From DASXMX01 sp036794395 (GTDB lineage Bacteria; Planctomycetota; Phycisphaerae; Tepidisphaerales; Tepidisphaeraceae), in contig DAIRGS010000101.1 in the NCBI GenBank assembly GCA_036794395.1, positions 1 to 22,503 of the forward strand: a stretch of 22,503 nt of DNA, read 5' to 3'. Below, one piece after another: positions 1 through 7,849 of this stretch. The notes beneath the pieces were generated by a model. It ran no database searches. It saw nothing but the letters and a program-made list of their open reading frames with translations, and was not told the DNA's origin. Numbering within the stretch: the stretch's first letter is position 1; every line of letters begins with the position of its first letter. The position numbers and the translations under genes were made by a program.

Positions 1-78
1 AGGCTCGATTTTTGGTAACGAGCGTTGAACGGTATTGGGTTTCTAACCCGTGTTTGGGGGAGCTGCGGGTCCGGCGCC

Positions 79-254
79 GGGTGAGATGTGGGAGAACCAA
101 CTTGCCAAATCGGGCATTTTCTTCCGAAGAATCAGAAGGTTGTCTGAATGTCGAAACTTGGTTTTCCCAAACCTGACCCGGCGCTGACGGTCATCCCCCT
201 CAATCATGGCTTGGAAAGCCATGTCACGAAAAGCGCGGAATCGCGCACGGTCAT
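79..254 (-). repeat. Dispersed palindromic repeat, copy R1
   Basis: Read on the minus strand from 254 to 79, this segment matches the repeats starting at 13681 and 16246. All share an ATGACCGTGCGCGATTCCGC-like start, a small palindrome (catggctt...aagccatg), a block GGGAAAACCAAGTTTCGAC, a block CAACCTTCTGATT, and an end resembling CCCACATCTCACCC. No terminal inverted partner is evident at the far end, so this may be a truncated copy of the 13681-13946 element. A 129-codon open frame across it is a by-product of the repeat. Family membership is seen directly; function is unknown. Confidence 0.75.
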
Positions 255-290
255 ATAGCGTAACCCCATCAAACCATGTATCTCGCATTT

Positions 291-340
291 CATCTGTGTC
301 CATCTGTGTCCATCTGTGTCCATCTGTGTCCATCTGTGGC
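291..340. repeat. Five tandem copies of a 10-bp unit
   Basis: The unit CATCTGTGTC occurs four times without change at 291-330, followed by a fifth copy ending GTGGC at 331-340. It lies about 110 bp upstream of the OsmC gene, between it and repeat R1. Ten-bp periodic units like this vary in copy number by slippage. With R1 it accounts for most of the 447 bases before the first gene; I see no coding signal there. Confidence 0.9.
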
Positions 341-447
341 AATAACCTTGGACTTTTCCGCGCCCTGTGCCAAACCACTTTAAGATTGTCCCTTTTCATC
401 ACCCCCGTCTTCTGTATCCTGTCTAACCTCATTCAAAAGGAGCATCA

Positions 448-873
448 ATGCCAACACGTAATGCACAAGCGACATGGAACGGTAACCTCAAGGAAGGCCA
501 GGGCTCGATGAAGCTTGGCAGCGGCGCGTTCGAAGGAAAGTATTCCTTCGGCACGCGCTTCGAAGGCGCGCCGGGGACCAATCCTGAAGAGCTTATTGGG
601 GCCGCCCATGCCGGTTGTTTCTCGATGGCGCTGGCGGCCGGCCTTGGTAAGAATGGATTTAATCCGCAGAGCGTTCATACGACTGCGGCCGTCAGCCTTG
701 AGAAGGTTGGGGAAGGCTTCAAGATCACCAAGATCAAGCTTGTCTCGGAAGCGAAGGTTCCCAATATCGACCCGGCGAAGTTCCAGGAGATCGCTAACGC
801 GACCAAGTCGGGCTGCCCGGTCTCGCAGGCGTTGTCGGCCACGCCGATTGAACTTGAAGCCAAGTTGGTTTGA
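448..873 (+). CDS. osmC: OsmC-family peroxiredoxin (organic hydroperoxide reductase)
   Basis: This is a cytoplasmic thiol peroxidase of the OsmC/Ohr superfamily, which reduces organic hydroperoxides and peroxide. The 141-residue protein has normal OsmC length. The peroxidatic cysteine is C57 in AHAGCFSMAL, the resolving cysteine is C123 in SGCPVSQAL, and R37 in GTRFEG fits the conserved catalytic arginine. The spacing matches the OsmC subgroup rather than Ohr. The start is supported by AAAGGAG six bases before the ATG. It stands alone: repeat-rich spacers lie on both sides and the next gene, on the other strand, converges on it. I see no clear promoter or OhrR-type operator. The family assignment is firm; the substrate is inferred. 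Confidence 0.93.
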   Translation: MPTRNAQATWNGNLKEGQGSMKLGSGAFEGKYSFGTRFEGAPGTNPEELIGAAHAGCFSMALAAGLGKNGFNPQSVHTTAAVSLEKVGEGFKITKIKLVSEAKVPNIDPAKFQEIANATKSGCPVSQALSATPIELEAKLV

Positions 874-911
874 AGATGTCCTCAATCGTTTCCGTGCGGA
901 AGAGAATGTTT

Positions 912-988
912 GTCATCCTGGAGCGCAGCGAAGGATCTGTTTGTCGCAAGTCGATCTCGATCAGATCCTTCGCGGCTCCTTTGGATGA
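912..988. repeat. Palindromic repeat element (GAAGGATCTG type)
   Basis: Arms at 921-939 (gagcgcagcgaaggatctg) and 962-979 (cagatccttcgcggctcc) are near-perfect inverted partners around a loop of about 22 bp. Repeats with a 'CATCCTGAGCGCAGCGAAGGATCT' core are widespread in environmental bacterial genomes. A 61-codon frame at 870-1055 reads through it and gives the familiar VILERSEGS translation artefact, so I do not call it a gene. Confidence 0.75.
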
Positions 989-1022
989 TTCAAGGGACAG
1001 TTTAAACCGGAAAATTCATGAC

Positions 1023-1192
1023 TTACCACGGAGGCCACGGAGAAATGCAGCGTAAATCACTCTTTAAGCCACACAACCTGTACTCATAACGGTGACGAAA
1101 ATTCAGGTCTAATTGCTTTCGCGAGTTGGTCTTCTCCGTGTCCTCTCTTCGAGCCTGAGCCTCAGAGCCGAAGGCCGTGCCTCCGTGGTGAA
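1023..1192. repeat. Inverted repeat pair of CCACGGAGGCACGGAGAA type
   Basis: The left arm at 1023-1044 (ttaccacggaggccacggag...) faces right-arm pieces at 1131-1145 (cttctccgtgtcctc) and 1175-1192 (ccgtgcctccgtggtgaa). Just before the right arm, 1156-1179 also resembles, with changes, the module shared by 16451-16480 and 22471-22500. The element fills the spacer between convergent osmC and the VWA gene, so it could act as a two-sided transcript end. That role is inferred from position only. Confidence 0.65.
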
Positions 1193-1201
1193 TAATTCGG
1201 G

Positions 1202-3520
1202 TTAACTCATCCGCCAGCGGCATAGCGCCGCCAGAAGCAGGACTGCCCCGGCGAGTGCGGTTTCCGACGCGAGTTGCACCGATCGCGGCGGCCAGTTGAT
1301 CTTCAATTGGCCGCTTTCGGCGGGGCTGATGACGCGCCCTCCCGATTTCCGCGCCAATTCCTCCATGGCCGTGTGATCGTTCCCGAGTGCTTCGAATTCC
1401 GCGGCATATCGTCCGGGCAATGCCACCCGCTCAATTGCCTGCCCGGCCACGCGCACGGTCGCGAGGCGTGATGATCGCGGGGCCGGCACGCTTGCCTCAT
1501 ATTTTCCCGGCGCTGTCTGTTCCATCGGCGTCAATTCGGCACGTGCGGCGGGCGCCGATTGATCCAGAAGCTCAAGGGTTACCCGTGCCTCGTTGATCGA
1601 CCTTCCCGGTTCTGTTGCATCCAGTACTACATGAACGGTCGCACCCGATTGCCAACTCACCCGATATCGCGGATCGTGCGGCTTTCGGGCTATCAAATTC
1701 GCGATTGCTTCCACCTGCGATGCGCCGGGCCCAAACGCCGTGGCGACGACTTCTCCTTCACCCAGGTTCCATCGTGCCGCCATTGGCATAACTGACGAAG
1801 TGGCATCCGGAGCGTCGGCAATTGAACGCGCCTCTTTCTTGATCCAGGTCCGGTTCCAGGTTGATGCGTCTTGACTGCGAATTTCTGAAGCCGCGTCTCG
1901 AAATGTGATGTGAACCGTGTCCGTGCGAATTAACTTTGGCATCGACCCGGCGAGGAGTTCGCGTGCGGTTTCGGCCCATCGGGAGGGGTCTAACTGGGTC
2001 ATGGCTGAGCCGTTCGTCGCGGCGGTGATGTGCTTCATGACGTCGAGGGCGGAGCCTTCACCGATGGCCAGCACGTGAACGCGCACTCCTTTGGATTGGA
2101 GGCGCTTCTCAAGGTCATCCGCGGCGGAGATAGACGCGTCGAAATCGCTCACCACCAGGAGCTGCACGGGCATCCCGCCGGCTTCCGGCTTGGCGATTGC
2201 TTCCAGGGCGGCCTGTAGATTTGTTGGCCCGTGTGGAAATGCATCCTTGGCCGGGATGGGTACGGTCATGGCATCGCGCACGGGTTTGCTTTCGATCCAC
2301 CATGTCACTGACTCGGCAAACATGCCCACGCTCACGAGATCGCCTGTCGGAAGGTGTGGGATCAATCCGGCCGCCGCTCCGGTGGCGAGCTGCCACCGTG
2401 TCGAGCCGGCGGCTGCTGCTCCCGACATGGACCCACTGCCGTCTACGAGAATGACCCAATGCGTCGTTGGTTCGGGCGGCCCGCTCGCCAGGGGCGAAAG
2501 CGTTTCCAGGGCCGTCCCTGGATATCCGCCCGCGCCAAATGCATGATCGCCGCCGAGGATCACCAGCGCGCCGCCGACATCGCGAACGTACTGTGTGAGA
2601 TGCTGTTGTTGAATCTCGGTCAGTTCAGATGCCGGCACGTTATTCAGGACGATTACGGCCGGAGCAAGATACGCCAGGCTATCCACGGGCAAATCGCCGG
2701 GATTTATGGTGCGCCAATCCTGTGAGGGCGCAGTATTGCCCGCGCCGACCCACCACCGCTCGGCGTGTTCGGCAGTTGGGACATTTGCGGCGAGCGCATC
2801 GTTCTCTGGCCAGGCATCTCCGGGTGTCAGCTCCGCGGCTACCGTGTGAGCGCCCGCGGATACTTGGCGGACTATTGAAATCAACCCAGGGGCTGCCGTT
2901 GTTAAAGAAGATCCCGCCACGCCGCGTAAGCTCACGCCACGCGGTTTGGCTTGGTTCGAGATTCGGATGTTCGCTTCGGCGCCTCGGATTTCCAGAGCGG
3001 AGATTGATGCATCGCCGACGTCGTCCAGGGCCGGGTCGCGAACAACGTATGTGGGTGGGGTCTGCGTAGGCAGCTCAAAGCGGCAATCACTGAATAGCAG
3101 CACCGCCTCGGCGCCGGGCGCTGCATACACCGTGCGCTCGCAAGGCATGTCCGAGAGGACATTCGCGCCTGCTGCGGAATCGGTGGCATGATCGCTGAAG
3201 TATGAGATGCGGTAGGGGAGGTCACCCAATAGCTGATGAACCCGGCGATCCAATAGCGCCCGATCGCGGTACGTTGCGGTGCGGGTGCTTGGGGAAAGAT
3301 CGACCATTACGCCGACCGAACCTGGAGTCGGGCGATTCCAGCTTGGCAATCCTGCGGCTACAGCAAGGAGTGCCAAACCCAATCCGCCAAGCACTGTTGT
3401 CGAAACAGTAAGCCCCGGCCGGCGAAACCAGAAGGCCAGTCCGATGGCCAGGAGCAGCGCGAGCGCTGCCGCCAATGCCCATCCTGCCCCAAACGAAATT
3501 GCCGACTCGGCGATTGTCAC
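1202..3520 (-). CDS. Membrane protein with GATase-like and von Willebrand factor A domains
   Basis: This 772-residue membrane-anchored protein probably exposes a metal-binding adhesion-type domain to the periplasm. Two hydrophobic helices lie at about 13-33 and 38-60 and one near the C-terminus (about 753-768). A degenerate VWA-like motif, DLSPS, is at 74-78. A class-I glutamine-amidotransferase-like segment (YVRDVGGALVILGG...FGAGGY) covers about 280-345. A full VWA domain follows at about 355-510 with MIDAS motif DGSGSMS (360-366) and a later threonine in GPTNL. Such proteins often sit near MoxR/Bat systems in planctomycetes, but no MoxR ATPase is in this window. The start is a GTG. The frame stays open 18 codons upstream without an ATG, so the true start could be a non-standard codon further up. 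The role is unknown. Confidence 0.8.
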   Translation of the reverse strand: MTIAESAISFGAGWALAAALALLLAIGLAFWFRRPGLTVSTTVLGGLGLALLAVAAGLPSWNRPTPGSVGVMVDLSPSTRTATYRDRALLDRRVHQLLGDLPYRISYFSDHATDSAAGANVLSDMPCERTVYAAPGAEAVLLFSDCRFELPTQTPPTYVVRDPALDDVGDASISALEIRGAEANIRISNQAKPRGVSLRGVAGSSLTTAAPGLISIVRQVSAGAHTVAAELTPGDAWPENDALAANVPTAEHAERWWVGAGNTAPSQDWRTINPGDLPVDSLAYLAPAVIVLNNVPASELTEIQQQHLTQYVRDVGGALVILGGDHAFGAGGYPGTALETLSPLASGPPEPTTHWVILVDGSGSMSGAAAAGSTRWQLATGAAAGLIPHLPTGDLVSVGMFAESVTWWIESKPVRDAMTVPIPAKDAFPHGPTNLQAALEAIAKPEAGGMPVQLLVVSDFDASISAADDLEKRLQSKGVRVHVLAIGEGSALDVMKHITAATNGSAMTQLDPSRWAETARELLAGSMPKLIRTDTVHITFRDAASEIRSQDASTWNRTWIKKEARSIADAPDATSSVMPMAARWNLGEGEVVATAFGPGASQVEAIANLIARKPHDPRYRVSWQSGATVHVVLDATEPGRSINEARVTLELLDQSAPAARAELTPMEQTAPGKYEASVPAPRSSRLATVRVAGQAIERVALPGRYAAEFEALGNDHTAMEELARKSGGRVISPAESGQLKINWPPRSVQLASETALAGAVLLLAALCRWRMS

Positions 3521-3604
3521 TCCGCGAAGGATATCACCGAGGCGGTCGTCGCCGAATGGCAGGTGAAACTTTGCTCAAAGGCGTTTGTGTGAGTTGTGAG
3601 CTTC

Positions 3605-3772
3605 TTACCAATCCCTGGCGGATTTAGTGAGAACGAAGCCGAGGATGAGCACAACCACGCAGATGATCCAAAGCATGCCGAGTCCGATGGCAACCGCACG
3701 TGAGATCTGGGTCCAAGGGAGGCGCCGACGCGCCGGCGCATGGCAATAATCGAGAACTCGACGATCTGTCAT
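3605..3772 (-). CDS. Small single-pass membrane protein, unknown function
   Basis: I chose the internal ATG at 3772, giving 55 residues, because the longer open frame (to 3850) would run into frr. The N-terminal half is basic and probably cytoplasmic (residues 1-25, with ARRR). Residues about 26-49 form one strongly hydrophobic helix (IGLGMLWIICVVVLILGFVL), followed by a short KSARDW tail. There is no good Shine-Dalgarno sequence. It lies 43 bases after frr and 84 bases before the VWA gene on the same strand, so co-transcription is plausible. I do not recognise the family. Confidence 0.55.
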   Translation of the reverse strand: MTDRRVLDYCHAPARRRLPWTQISRAVAIGLGMLWIICVVVLILGFVLTKSARDW

Positions 3773-3815
3773 GATTTCACCCGGGGAGCAGGCGAATATG
3801 TGTATCCCGCCCGCC

Positions 3816-4376
3816 TCACACCGACATGATCTCTTTTTTCTTATTCTCAATGAGATCGTCGATCTTGGCCTCGTAGGACTTGGTCAATTCCTGGATTTGT
3901 TCCTTGGCGGCGTTGCCCTCGTCCTCGGTCATCAGGCCGCCCTTTTGCTCGGTGTCGGCGATCTTGTTGGCGTCGCGGCGGGCGTTGCGGATGCGGATCT
4001 TCGCCTCTTCCGAGTATCCCTTGCATTGCCCGGCCAACTGGAGACGCCGCTCCTGAGATAACGCGGGCAGGACCAGCCGCAACTGCTTGCCATCGCTGTG
4101 CGGCGTCAAGCCGATCTTGCTGTCGTTGATCGCCTTTTCGATCGCCTTCAAATCCTGCGGACTGAACGGCTTGATCAAAATCTGCGTCGCCTCCGGCACG
4201 CTGATCGCCGAGATCGACCGCAAATCCGTCATGCTCCCGTAATAATCAACCTTGATGTGCTCAACCAATGCCGGCGTAGCCCGCCCCGTCCTCACCCCGC
4301 GCAGCTCTTGCCGCATGTGCTCCACGGATTTCTCCATGGCTTCTTCACAATCCATCAAAATATCATCAGCGGGCAT
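3816..4376 (-). CDS. frr: Ribosome recycling factor
   Basis: RRF, with EF-G, splits post-termination ribosomes in the cytoplasm. The protein is 186 residues, the usual size. The N-terminal helix carries EEAMEKSVEHMRQELRGVRTGRA, the signature with conserved RTGRA. Domain II follows (VDYYGSMTDLRSISAISVPEATQILIKPF), then the long C-terminal helices with EEAKIRIRNARRDANK and a charged tail. GAGGCG eight bases before the ATG supports the start. The common partner pyrH is not beside it; instead pheA is upstream, separated by a repeat-containing gap of about 200 bp, so frr may have its own promoter. Identification is firm. Confidence 0.97.
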   Translation of the reverse strand: MPADDILMDCEEAMEKSVEHMRQELRGVRTGRATPALVEHIKVDYYGSMTDLRSISAISVPEATQILIKPFSPQDLKAIEKAINDSKIGLTPHSDGKQLRLVLPALSQERRLQLAGQCKGYSEEAKIRIRNARRDANKIADTEQKGGLMTEDEGNAAKEQIQELTKSYEAKIDDLIENKKKEIMSV

Positions 4377-4432
4377 AGTTTTCGCCTCGATTCGTAATTG
4401 AATTCTTCAAAGCAATATAGCAGGTTTGATTG

Positions 4433-4580
4433 GAGGCACGAAGGCACGAAGGCACGAAGGCACGGAGTGCAAAAATTCCGACTCATTGATTATAGCCCTA
4501 TTGATTGATCCACCGACGCCTCGATCGCCCTCTCTCTTCCTCACCCTTCGTGCCTGTGTGCCTCCGTGCCTTCGTGCCTC
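4433..4580. repeat. Facing arrays of a 9-bp GCACGAAGG unit (large inverted repeat)
   Basis: Positions 4433-4467 hold about four tandem GCACGAAGG-like units. Positions 4546-4580 hold the reverse-complement units (gtgccttcgtgcc), separated by about 78 bp. The right arm ends two bases from the pheA stop codon at 4583-4585, and the left arm lies about 55 bp upstream of frr. A transcript leaving pheA could fold into a long hairpin here, so attenuation or 3'-end protection is conceivable. That is inference. Confidence 0.85.
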
Positions 4581-4582
4581 TT

Positions 4583-5677
4583 CTACAACACATCCATCGC
4601 CCGCGGATAACTTCCCAGCACGGTTAATTGCAGGCAATGGGTTCGCGCTTCCACGATGGCCTGCAACATCCCCGGATCGTCCTGGTGTCCCTGGGCATCG
4701 ATGAAGAAGTAATACTCCCAGTTCACTTTTTTACTTGGCCGCTTCTCGATATCCGTGAGGTTTATGCCATTTTCCTTGAAGACATCCAGCACCTCGGCCA
4801 GCGCTCCGGGTTTATGGGCGGTGGTAAACATCACCGCCGTCTTATCATCCCCGCTGCGCCGGGCCCCCTCGCGGCCGATGACGAAAAACCGCGTCTCGTT
4901 ATCCGGGTCGTCCTCGATGTTCTCAAACAGAACCCGCAGCCCATGCAGCTGCCCGGCCAGCTTCGATCCAATCGCCGCCACGCCCGGTTGCTGCGATGCC
5001 ATCTCCGCCGCCTTGCTCGTACTGGCCGCGGCCTGAACGTCGCGGTCCTTCCCCATCGCGCTCAGCCATTTGCGGCACTGGCTGAACACCTCCGGCTTCG
5101 AGTACACGGTCGTGATCTGATCCCAGGAATCCTGCGCCAGCAGGTTGTGATGAATCGTGACTTTCACCTCGGCGCAAATTTTCGCCGAGCTGTTCAGGAA
5201 CGCATCGAGCGTATCCACCACGCCGCCGTGAATGCTGTTCTCGACTGGGACCAGCCCGTAATCGATATGCCCGCGGGCCACTTCGTCAAACACTGCCGGG
5301 ATATCCGCCAGCGGAACATGCGTCACGCTGCTGCCAAATTTCTGCACCGAAGCCCAATGCGAAAACGTTCCCAGCGGGCCCAGAAACCCAATCTTGAGCG
5401 GCTTCTCCAGCGCAAACGACCCGCTCATCAATTCCCGATACACCGCCTCCAGGCACCGATCCGGCAACGGCCCGTGATTCAGCTTCCGAACCTTCTCAAG
5501 AACCATCTTCTCCCGATCGGGCGAATAAATCGGCTCATTGTGCTGCTGCTTGAGCTTTCCAATCTCAACCACCACCCGTGCGCGCGCATTCAGCAAATCG
5601 ACGATTTTCCCGTCCAACGCGTCAATCTGCTGCCGGAGCGGCTCCAGCGACCGCTCACCCGACGTCGGTTCCAACAT
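4583..5677 (-). CDS. pheA: Bifunctional chorismate mutase / prephenate dehydratase (P-protein)
   Basis: PheA converts chorismate to prephenate and then to phenylpyruvate, the committed branch to phenylalanine. From ATG 5677 the protein has 364 residues with three domains in the usual order. The AroQ chorismate mutase is at about 8-90 (LRQQIDALDGKIVDLLNAR). Prephenate dehydratase is at about 95-270 (GFLGPLGTFSH, VPVENSIHGGVVDTL, and the catalytic TRF at 262-264). The ACT regulatory domain is at about 280-355 (PGALAEVL, GINLTDIEKRP). The usual ESRP phenylalanine-binding motif reads EKRP at 311-314, so feedback sensitivity may differ slightly. An upstream TTG at 5770 would add 31 residues outside the mutase domain and is less likely. 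The stop lies against a large inverted repeat. Confidence 0.95.
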   Translation of the reverse strand: MLEPTSGERSLEPLRQQIDALDGKIVDLLNARARVVVEIGKLKQQHNEPIYSPDREKMVLEKVRKLNHGPLPDRCLEAVYRELMSGSFALEKPLKIGFLGPLGTFSHWASVQKFGSSVTHVPLADIPAVFDEVARGHIDYGLVPVENSIHGGVVDTLDAFLNSSAKICAEVKVTIHHNLLAQDSWDQITTVYSKPEVFSQCRKWLSAMGKDRDVQAAASTSKAAEMASQQPGVAAIGSKLAGQLHGLRVLFENIEDDPDNETRFFVIGREGARRSGDDKTAVMFTTAHKPGALAEVLDVFKENGINLTDIEKRPSKKVNWEYYFFIDAQGHQDDPGMLQAIVEARTHCLQLTVLGSYPRAMDVL

Positions 5678-5902
5678 GAAGTTTTTGTACAGCCGACAGG
5701 GGGTAGCGGTCAAACCAACGCCTGTGCAATGCCCTTTCCCGTTTCGGAATTCTTCGCGGTTGCCCGCCAAATCCTTCTCGCCCCAATAGTTCTCCCGGCG
5801 ACGGGCTTCTTACCTGCCTCAAGTCCGCGAGTACGACGTCGTGCCAGCCATTGTGGAGCGGACTCATAGACATTGCAGGCCGTTCGTGGTTTCGATCATT
5901 CA

Positions 5903-5932
5903 TTTACGATCACGCTATACGACATATAGAAT
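5903..5932 (+). promoter_or_regulatory. Possible sigma-70-type promoter
   Basis: TTTACG (5903-5908) and TAGAAT (5927-5932) are 18 bp apart, four and five matches to the vegetative consensus. They point toward the zinc-ribbon membrane gene, whose chosen start is about 195 bp downstream. The rest of the spacer 5678-6127 between divergent pheA and this gene shows no convincing gene, only a doubtful 54-codon frame at 5983-6147. Confidence 0.3.
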
Positions 5933-6127
5933 GCTCAAAGTTGGCACCTGTTGTGAAAGGCGAGCGTTAGGCCGATAGGCGCATGAGGTCCTTGTCGATG
6001 TTCAAAATCCCGCAGGCATGCGAGGCGGCTGGATATGTGGGCGTTCATCCTTTGGCTGTGTGGCAGAACGAGATCGATATCGAGACAAGGGTGTTCAAAA
6101 CTCCAGATATGGGCTGGGGGAGCGGCT

Positions 6128-7096
6128 GTGACGATAAGACGACGTAGATTTCTCAGCCCGTCCATGTTGTTGACAACGGCATCGATCCTCCTCGCGATTT
6201 GGGCAGCGGTTATGTGGGTGCGAAGTATTGCGTGGCTCGATCAGGCAGTCACCTCGTACCGAGACACGGTTCTCGAAATTGAATCTGCACCGCAGGCACT
6301 GGAGATCCGCATTTTTGCGGGTCATGCATATCACACAGGTATTTGGACAACCAAGTGGCCGATCGACCCCCCGATGACTTTCAAGTTACTCGCGCCCAGC
6401 GTTTGGTGGTCCGACGACAATACGGTATTCGCCTGGCTGCCATATTGGATGTTCATGCTGCCATCCATCGGTTTGGGATGTATCGCTCTCCGCTCCAGAC
6501 AACGAATTCTGCAACGCAGGCACGACGGGTTATGTGAGTCCTGTGGCTATGACCTGCGCGGGATCAGTGAGCGTTGCCCGGAATGCGGTGTTCTTACCTG
6601 GGCGCATCGTCGCAAGCTCGCAGTAACGAATGAAGCGAGAATAATCGCCGACGTCAGCTGCCTGGAATGCAGTTTCAATTTGAAGGGACGGCGCGTTACC
6701 GGAGAATGCCCGCATTGTGGCCATTCCGTTGCTCTTGCGGCCCTATCGCAGGTTGCCAAATCGACCGGCCATACCGATGCGCGGGTAAAATTCATTCGGG
6801 CCGCTTGCCTGCACATCTTTCGTCGGCGCTTCACTTCTCAACCTGAAGCGCAACTGCATCTTAACGCGCGTGCTCTGTGTCTTAAGATCAAAGATTACGC
6901 CATTTGGCAGGGGGGCAACAGTGAGCGAGCGTTCGTTTTGTTGAATGACTTAGGCTTCAAAACCAGCAACGACATCGGCGAAATTATCTTCGGCATGGTT
7001 GCCGTTGGACTCATTAAGGCCAGGCCTGAAGAGCGGCCGGAAGATTTTGTCGGACTGTTCACACTCGATGAACTTTTTGCGGCCAGTCAGTCTTGA
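6128..7096 (+). CDS. Membrane protein with two zinc ribbons and a TIGR04138-like C-terminal domain
   Basis: I chose GTG 6128, giving 322 residues, because GGGGGAG lies five bases before it and a basic stretch then leads straight into the first membrane helix. An ATG at 6035 would add 31 residues. Helices are at about 11-32 and 103-121, with a loop between them that is probably outside. Cytoplasmic zinc ribbon 1 (136-154) is the planctomycete-type CESCGYDLRG...CPECG. Ribbon 2 (178-197) is CLECSFNLKG...CPHCG. Residues about 220-320 carry a pattern (ARALCLKIKDYAI, LNDLGFKTSNDIGEIIF, EDFVGLFTLDELF) that I recognise as resembling the Minf_1886/TIGR04138 family known from Planctomycetes and Verrucomicrobia. 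Its function is unknown. The combination suggests a membrane-tethered sensor or scaffold, which is an inference. Confidence 0.75.
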   Translation: MTIRRRRFLSPSMLLTTASILLAIWAAVMWVRSIAWLDQAVTSYRDTVLEIESAPQALEIRIFAGHAYHTGIWTTKWPIDPPMTFKLLAPSVWWSDDNTVFAWLPYWMFMLPSIGLGCIALRSRQRILQRRHDGLCESCGYDLRGISERCPECGVLTWAHRRKLAVTNEARIIADVSCLECSFNLKGRRVTGECPHCGHSVALAALSQVAKSTGHTDARVKFIRAACLHIFRRRFTSQPEAQLHLNARALCLKIKDYAIWQGGNSERAFVLLNDLGFKTSNDIGEIIFGMVAVGLIKARPEERPEDFVGLFTLDELFAASQS

Positions 7097-7165
7097 GAGT
7101 CTGAGCGTCGGCAACTGGAAGACGAACCTAAAGGTCATATGGATCCTCCGTTAAGCTGGCCGACC

Positions 7166-7849
7166 TTAGTGATCCGATCGGTTTGCCGAAGCGACCTCCA
7201 GCACTGAATCGGCGTCTCTTGCCCGGCTTACACGCTCCCATGCCGCGTACTGGGCGATCCAACCCAGCAGCACACCCGCCGGTAGATCGATGGCGTAGTG
7301 CTGCTTGGTCGCCAACGCCGAGTAGCCGATCAGAAGAATCCACAATGGAAAGACTATTTTGAAGATTCGATTTAAAGAGCCGTCGGTGACCCGAATCGCG
7401 ACACAAGCCGAGTACGTTGCCACGGCCATATGCAATGAGGGGAAAGTATTGAACGGCAGATCGACTCCGATCAATAACCCGTACATACCCGACGGCTTGG
7501 CCACAGGCACCCGCGGACCCAGCACCGGAAACAATACAAACCAGCCGAAAGCCGCCGCCGTCATCAAAACAAATCCGATGCCGTAACGCTTAAGGTCATC
7601 TCGCAGAGTTGCCAGGAAGGGAAAGAGAACCAAAAGGTAAATGGATTGATAAACCCAAACCCACCCGGTCGAAAAAGCAATCCACCGGTCGATCGGCGAA
7701 AGGTTGAATCGAACAGGTTCGCGCCAGAGATGTCGCTCGATCAGCAAATACCCACTGCAATATGCAGCCACCAACACGGTGGCCAACACGAGTTTCAACC
7801 GCCACTGGCAAACCCCTCGCCCCCATATCGAAGCCGGCGGCTTATTCAT
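7166..7849 (-). CDS. PAP2-superfamily membrane phosphatase/transferase
   Basis: This 227-residue multi-pass inner-membrane protein has about six hydrophobic segments. The phosphatase motifs are FPSLH (136-140) and S177...TKQHYAID with catalytic H184 and D188. This resembles the PAP2_3 (Aur1/inositol-phosphotransferase-like) branch, in which the classical SR pair is not strictly kept; here residue 178 is Ala. Members dephosphorylate lipid phosphates such as phosphatidic acid, or exchange headgroups. It is the last gene of the five-gene operon, and its ATG overlaps the end of the diiron oxidase gene by 8 bases. In that context it could supply diacylglycerol to the BtaA-like enzyme, which is an inference. 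The downstream gene converges, and no clear terminator hairpin was seen between them. Confidence 0.85.
   Translation of the reverse strand: MNKPPASIWGRGVCQWRLKLVLATVLVAAYCSGYLLIERHLWREPVRFNLSPIDRWIAFSTGWVWVYQSIYLLVLFPFLATLRDDLKRYGIGFVLMTAAAFGWFVLFPVLGPRVPVAKPSGMYGLLIGVDLPFNTFPSLHMAVATYSACVAIRVTDGSLNRIFKIVFPLWILLIGYSALATKQHYAIDLPAGVLLGWIAQYAAWERVSRARDADSVLEVASANRSDH

Noticed and set aside
291..340. Possible CRISPR array
   Set aside because: Units are 10 bp and directly adjacent without spacers, and no cas genes are near.
43..432. 129-codon minus-strand frame
   Set aside because: It is made of repeat R1 plus the 10-bp tandem array; the tandem part translates to repeated TDGHRWTQMD. No ribosome-binding site or family.
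870..1055. 61-codon plus-strand frame with VILERSEGS
   Set aside because: This peptide is the known translation artefact of a common palindromic repeat.
3605..3850. Longer 81-codon version of the small membrane protein
   Set aside because: Its first 26 codons overlap the end of frr by 35 bases; the internal ATG at 3772 avoids this.
4628..5869. 413-codon open frame on the plus strand
   Set aside because: It is antisense to pheA, has low-complexity basic composition and no recognisable motif.
5983..6147. 54-codon plus-strand frame upstream of the zinc-ribbon gene
   Set aside because: It reads fairly protein-like (VGVHPLAVWQNEIDIE) and follows a possible promoter, but it is short, overlaps the better-supported GTG start at 6128 and matches no family I know.
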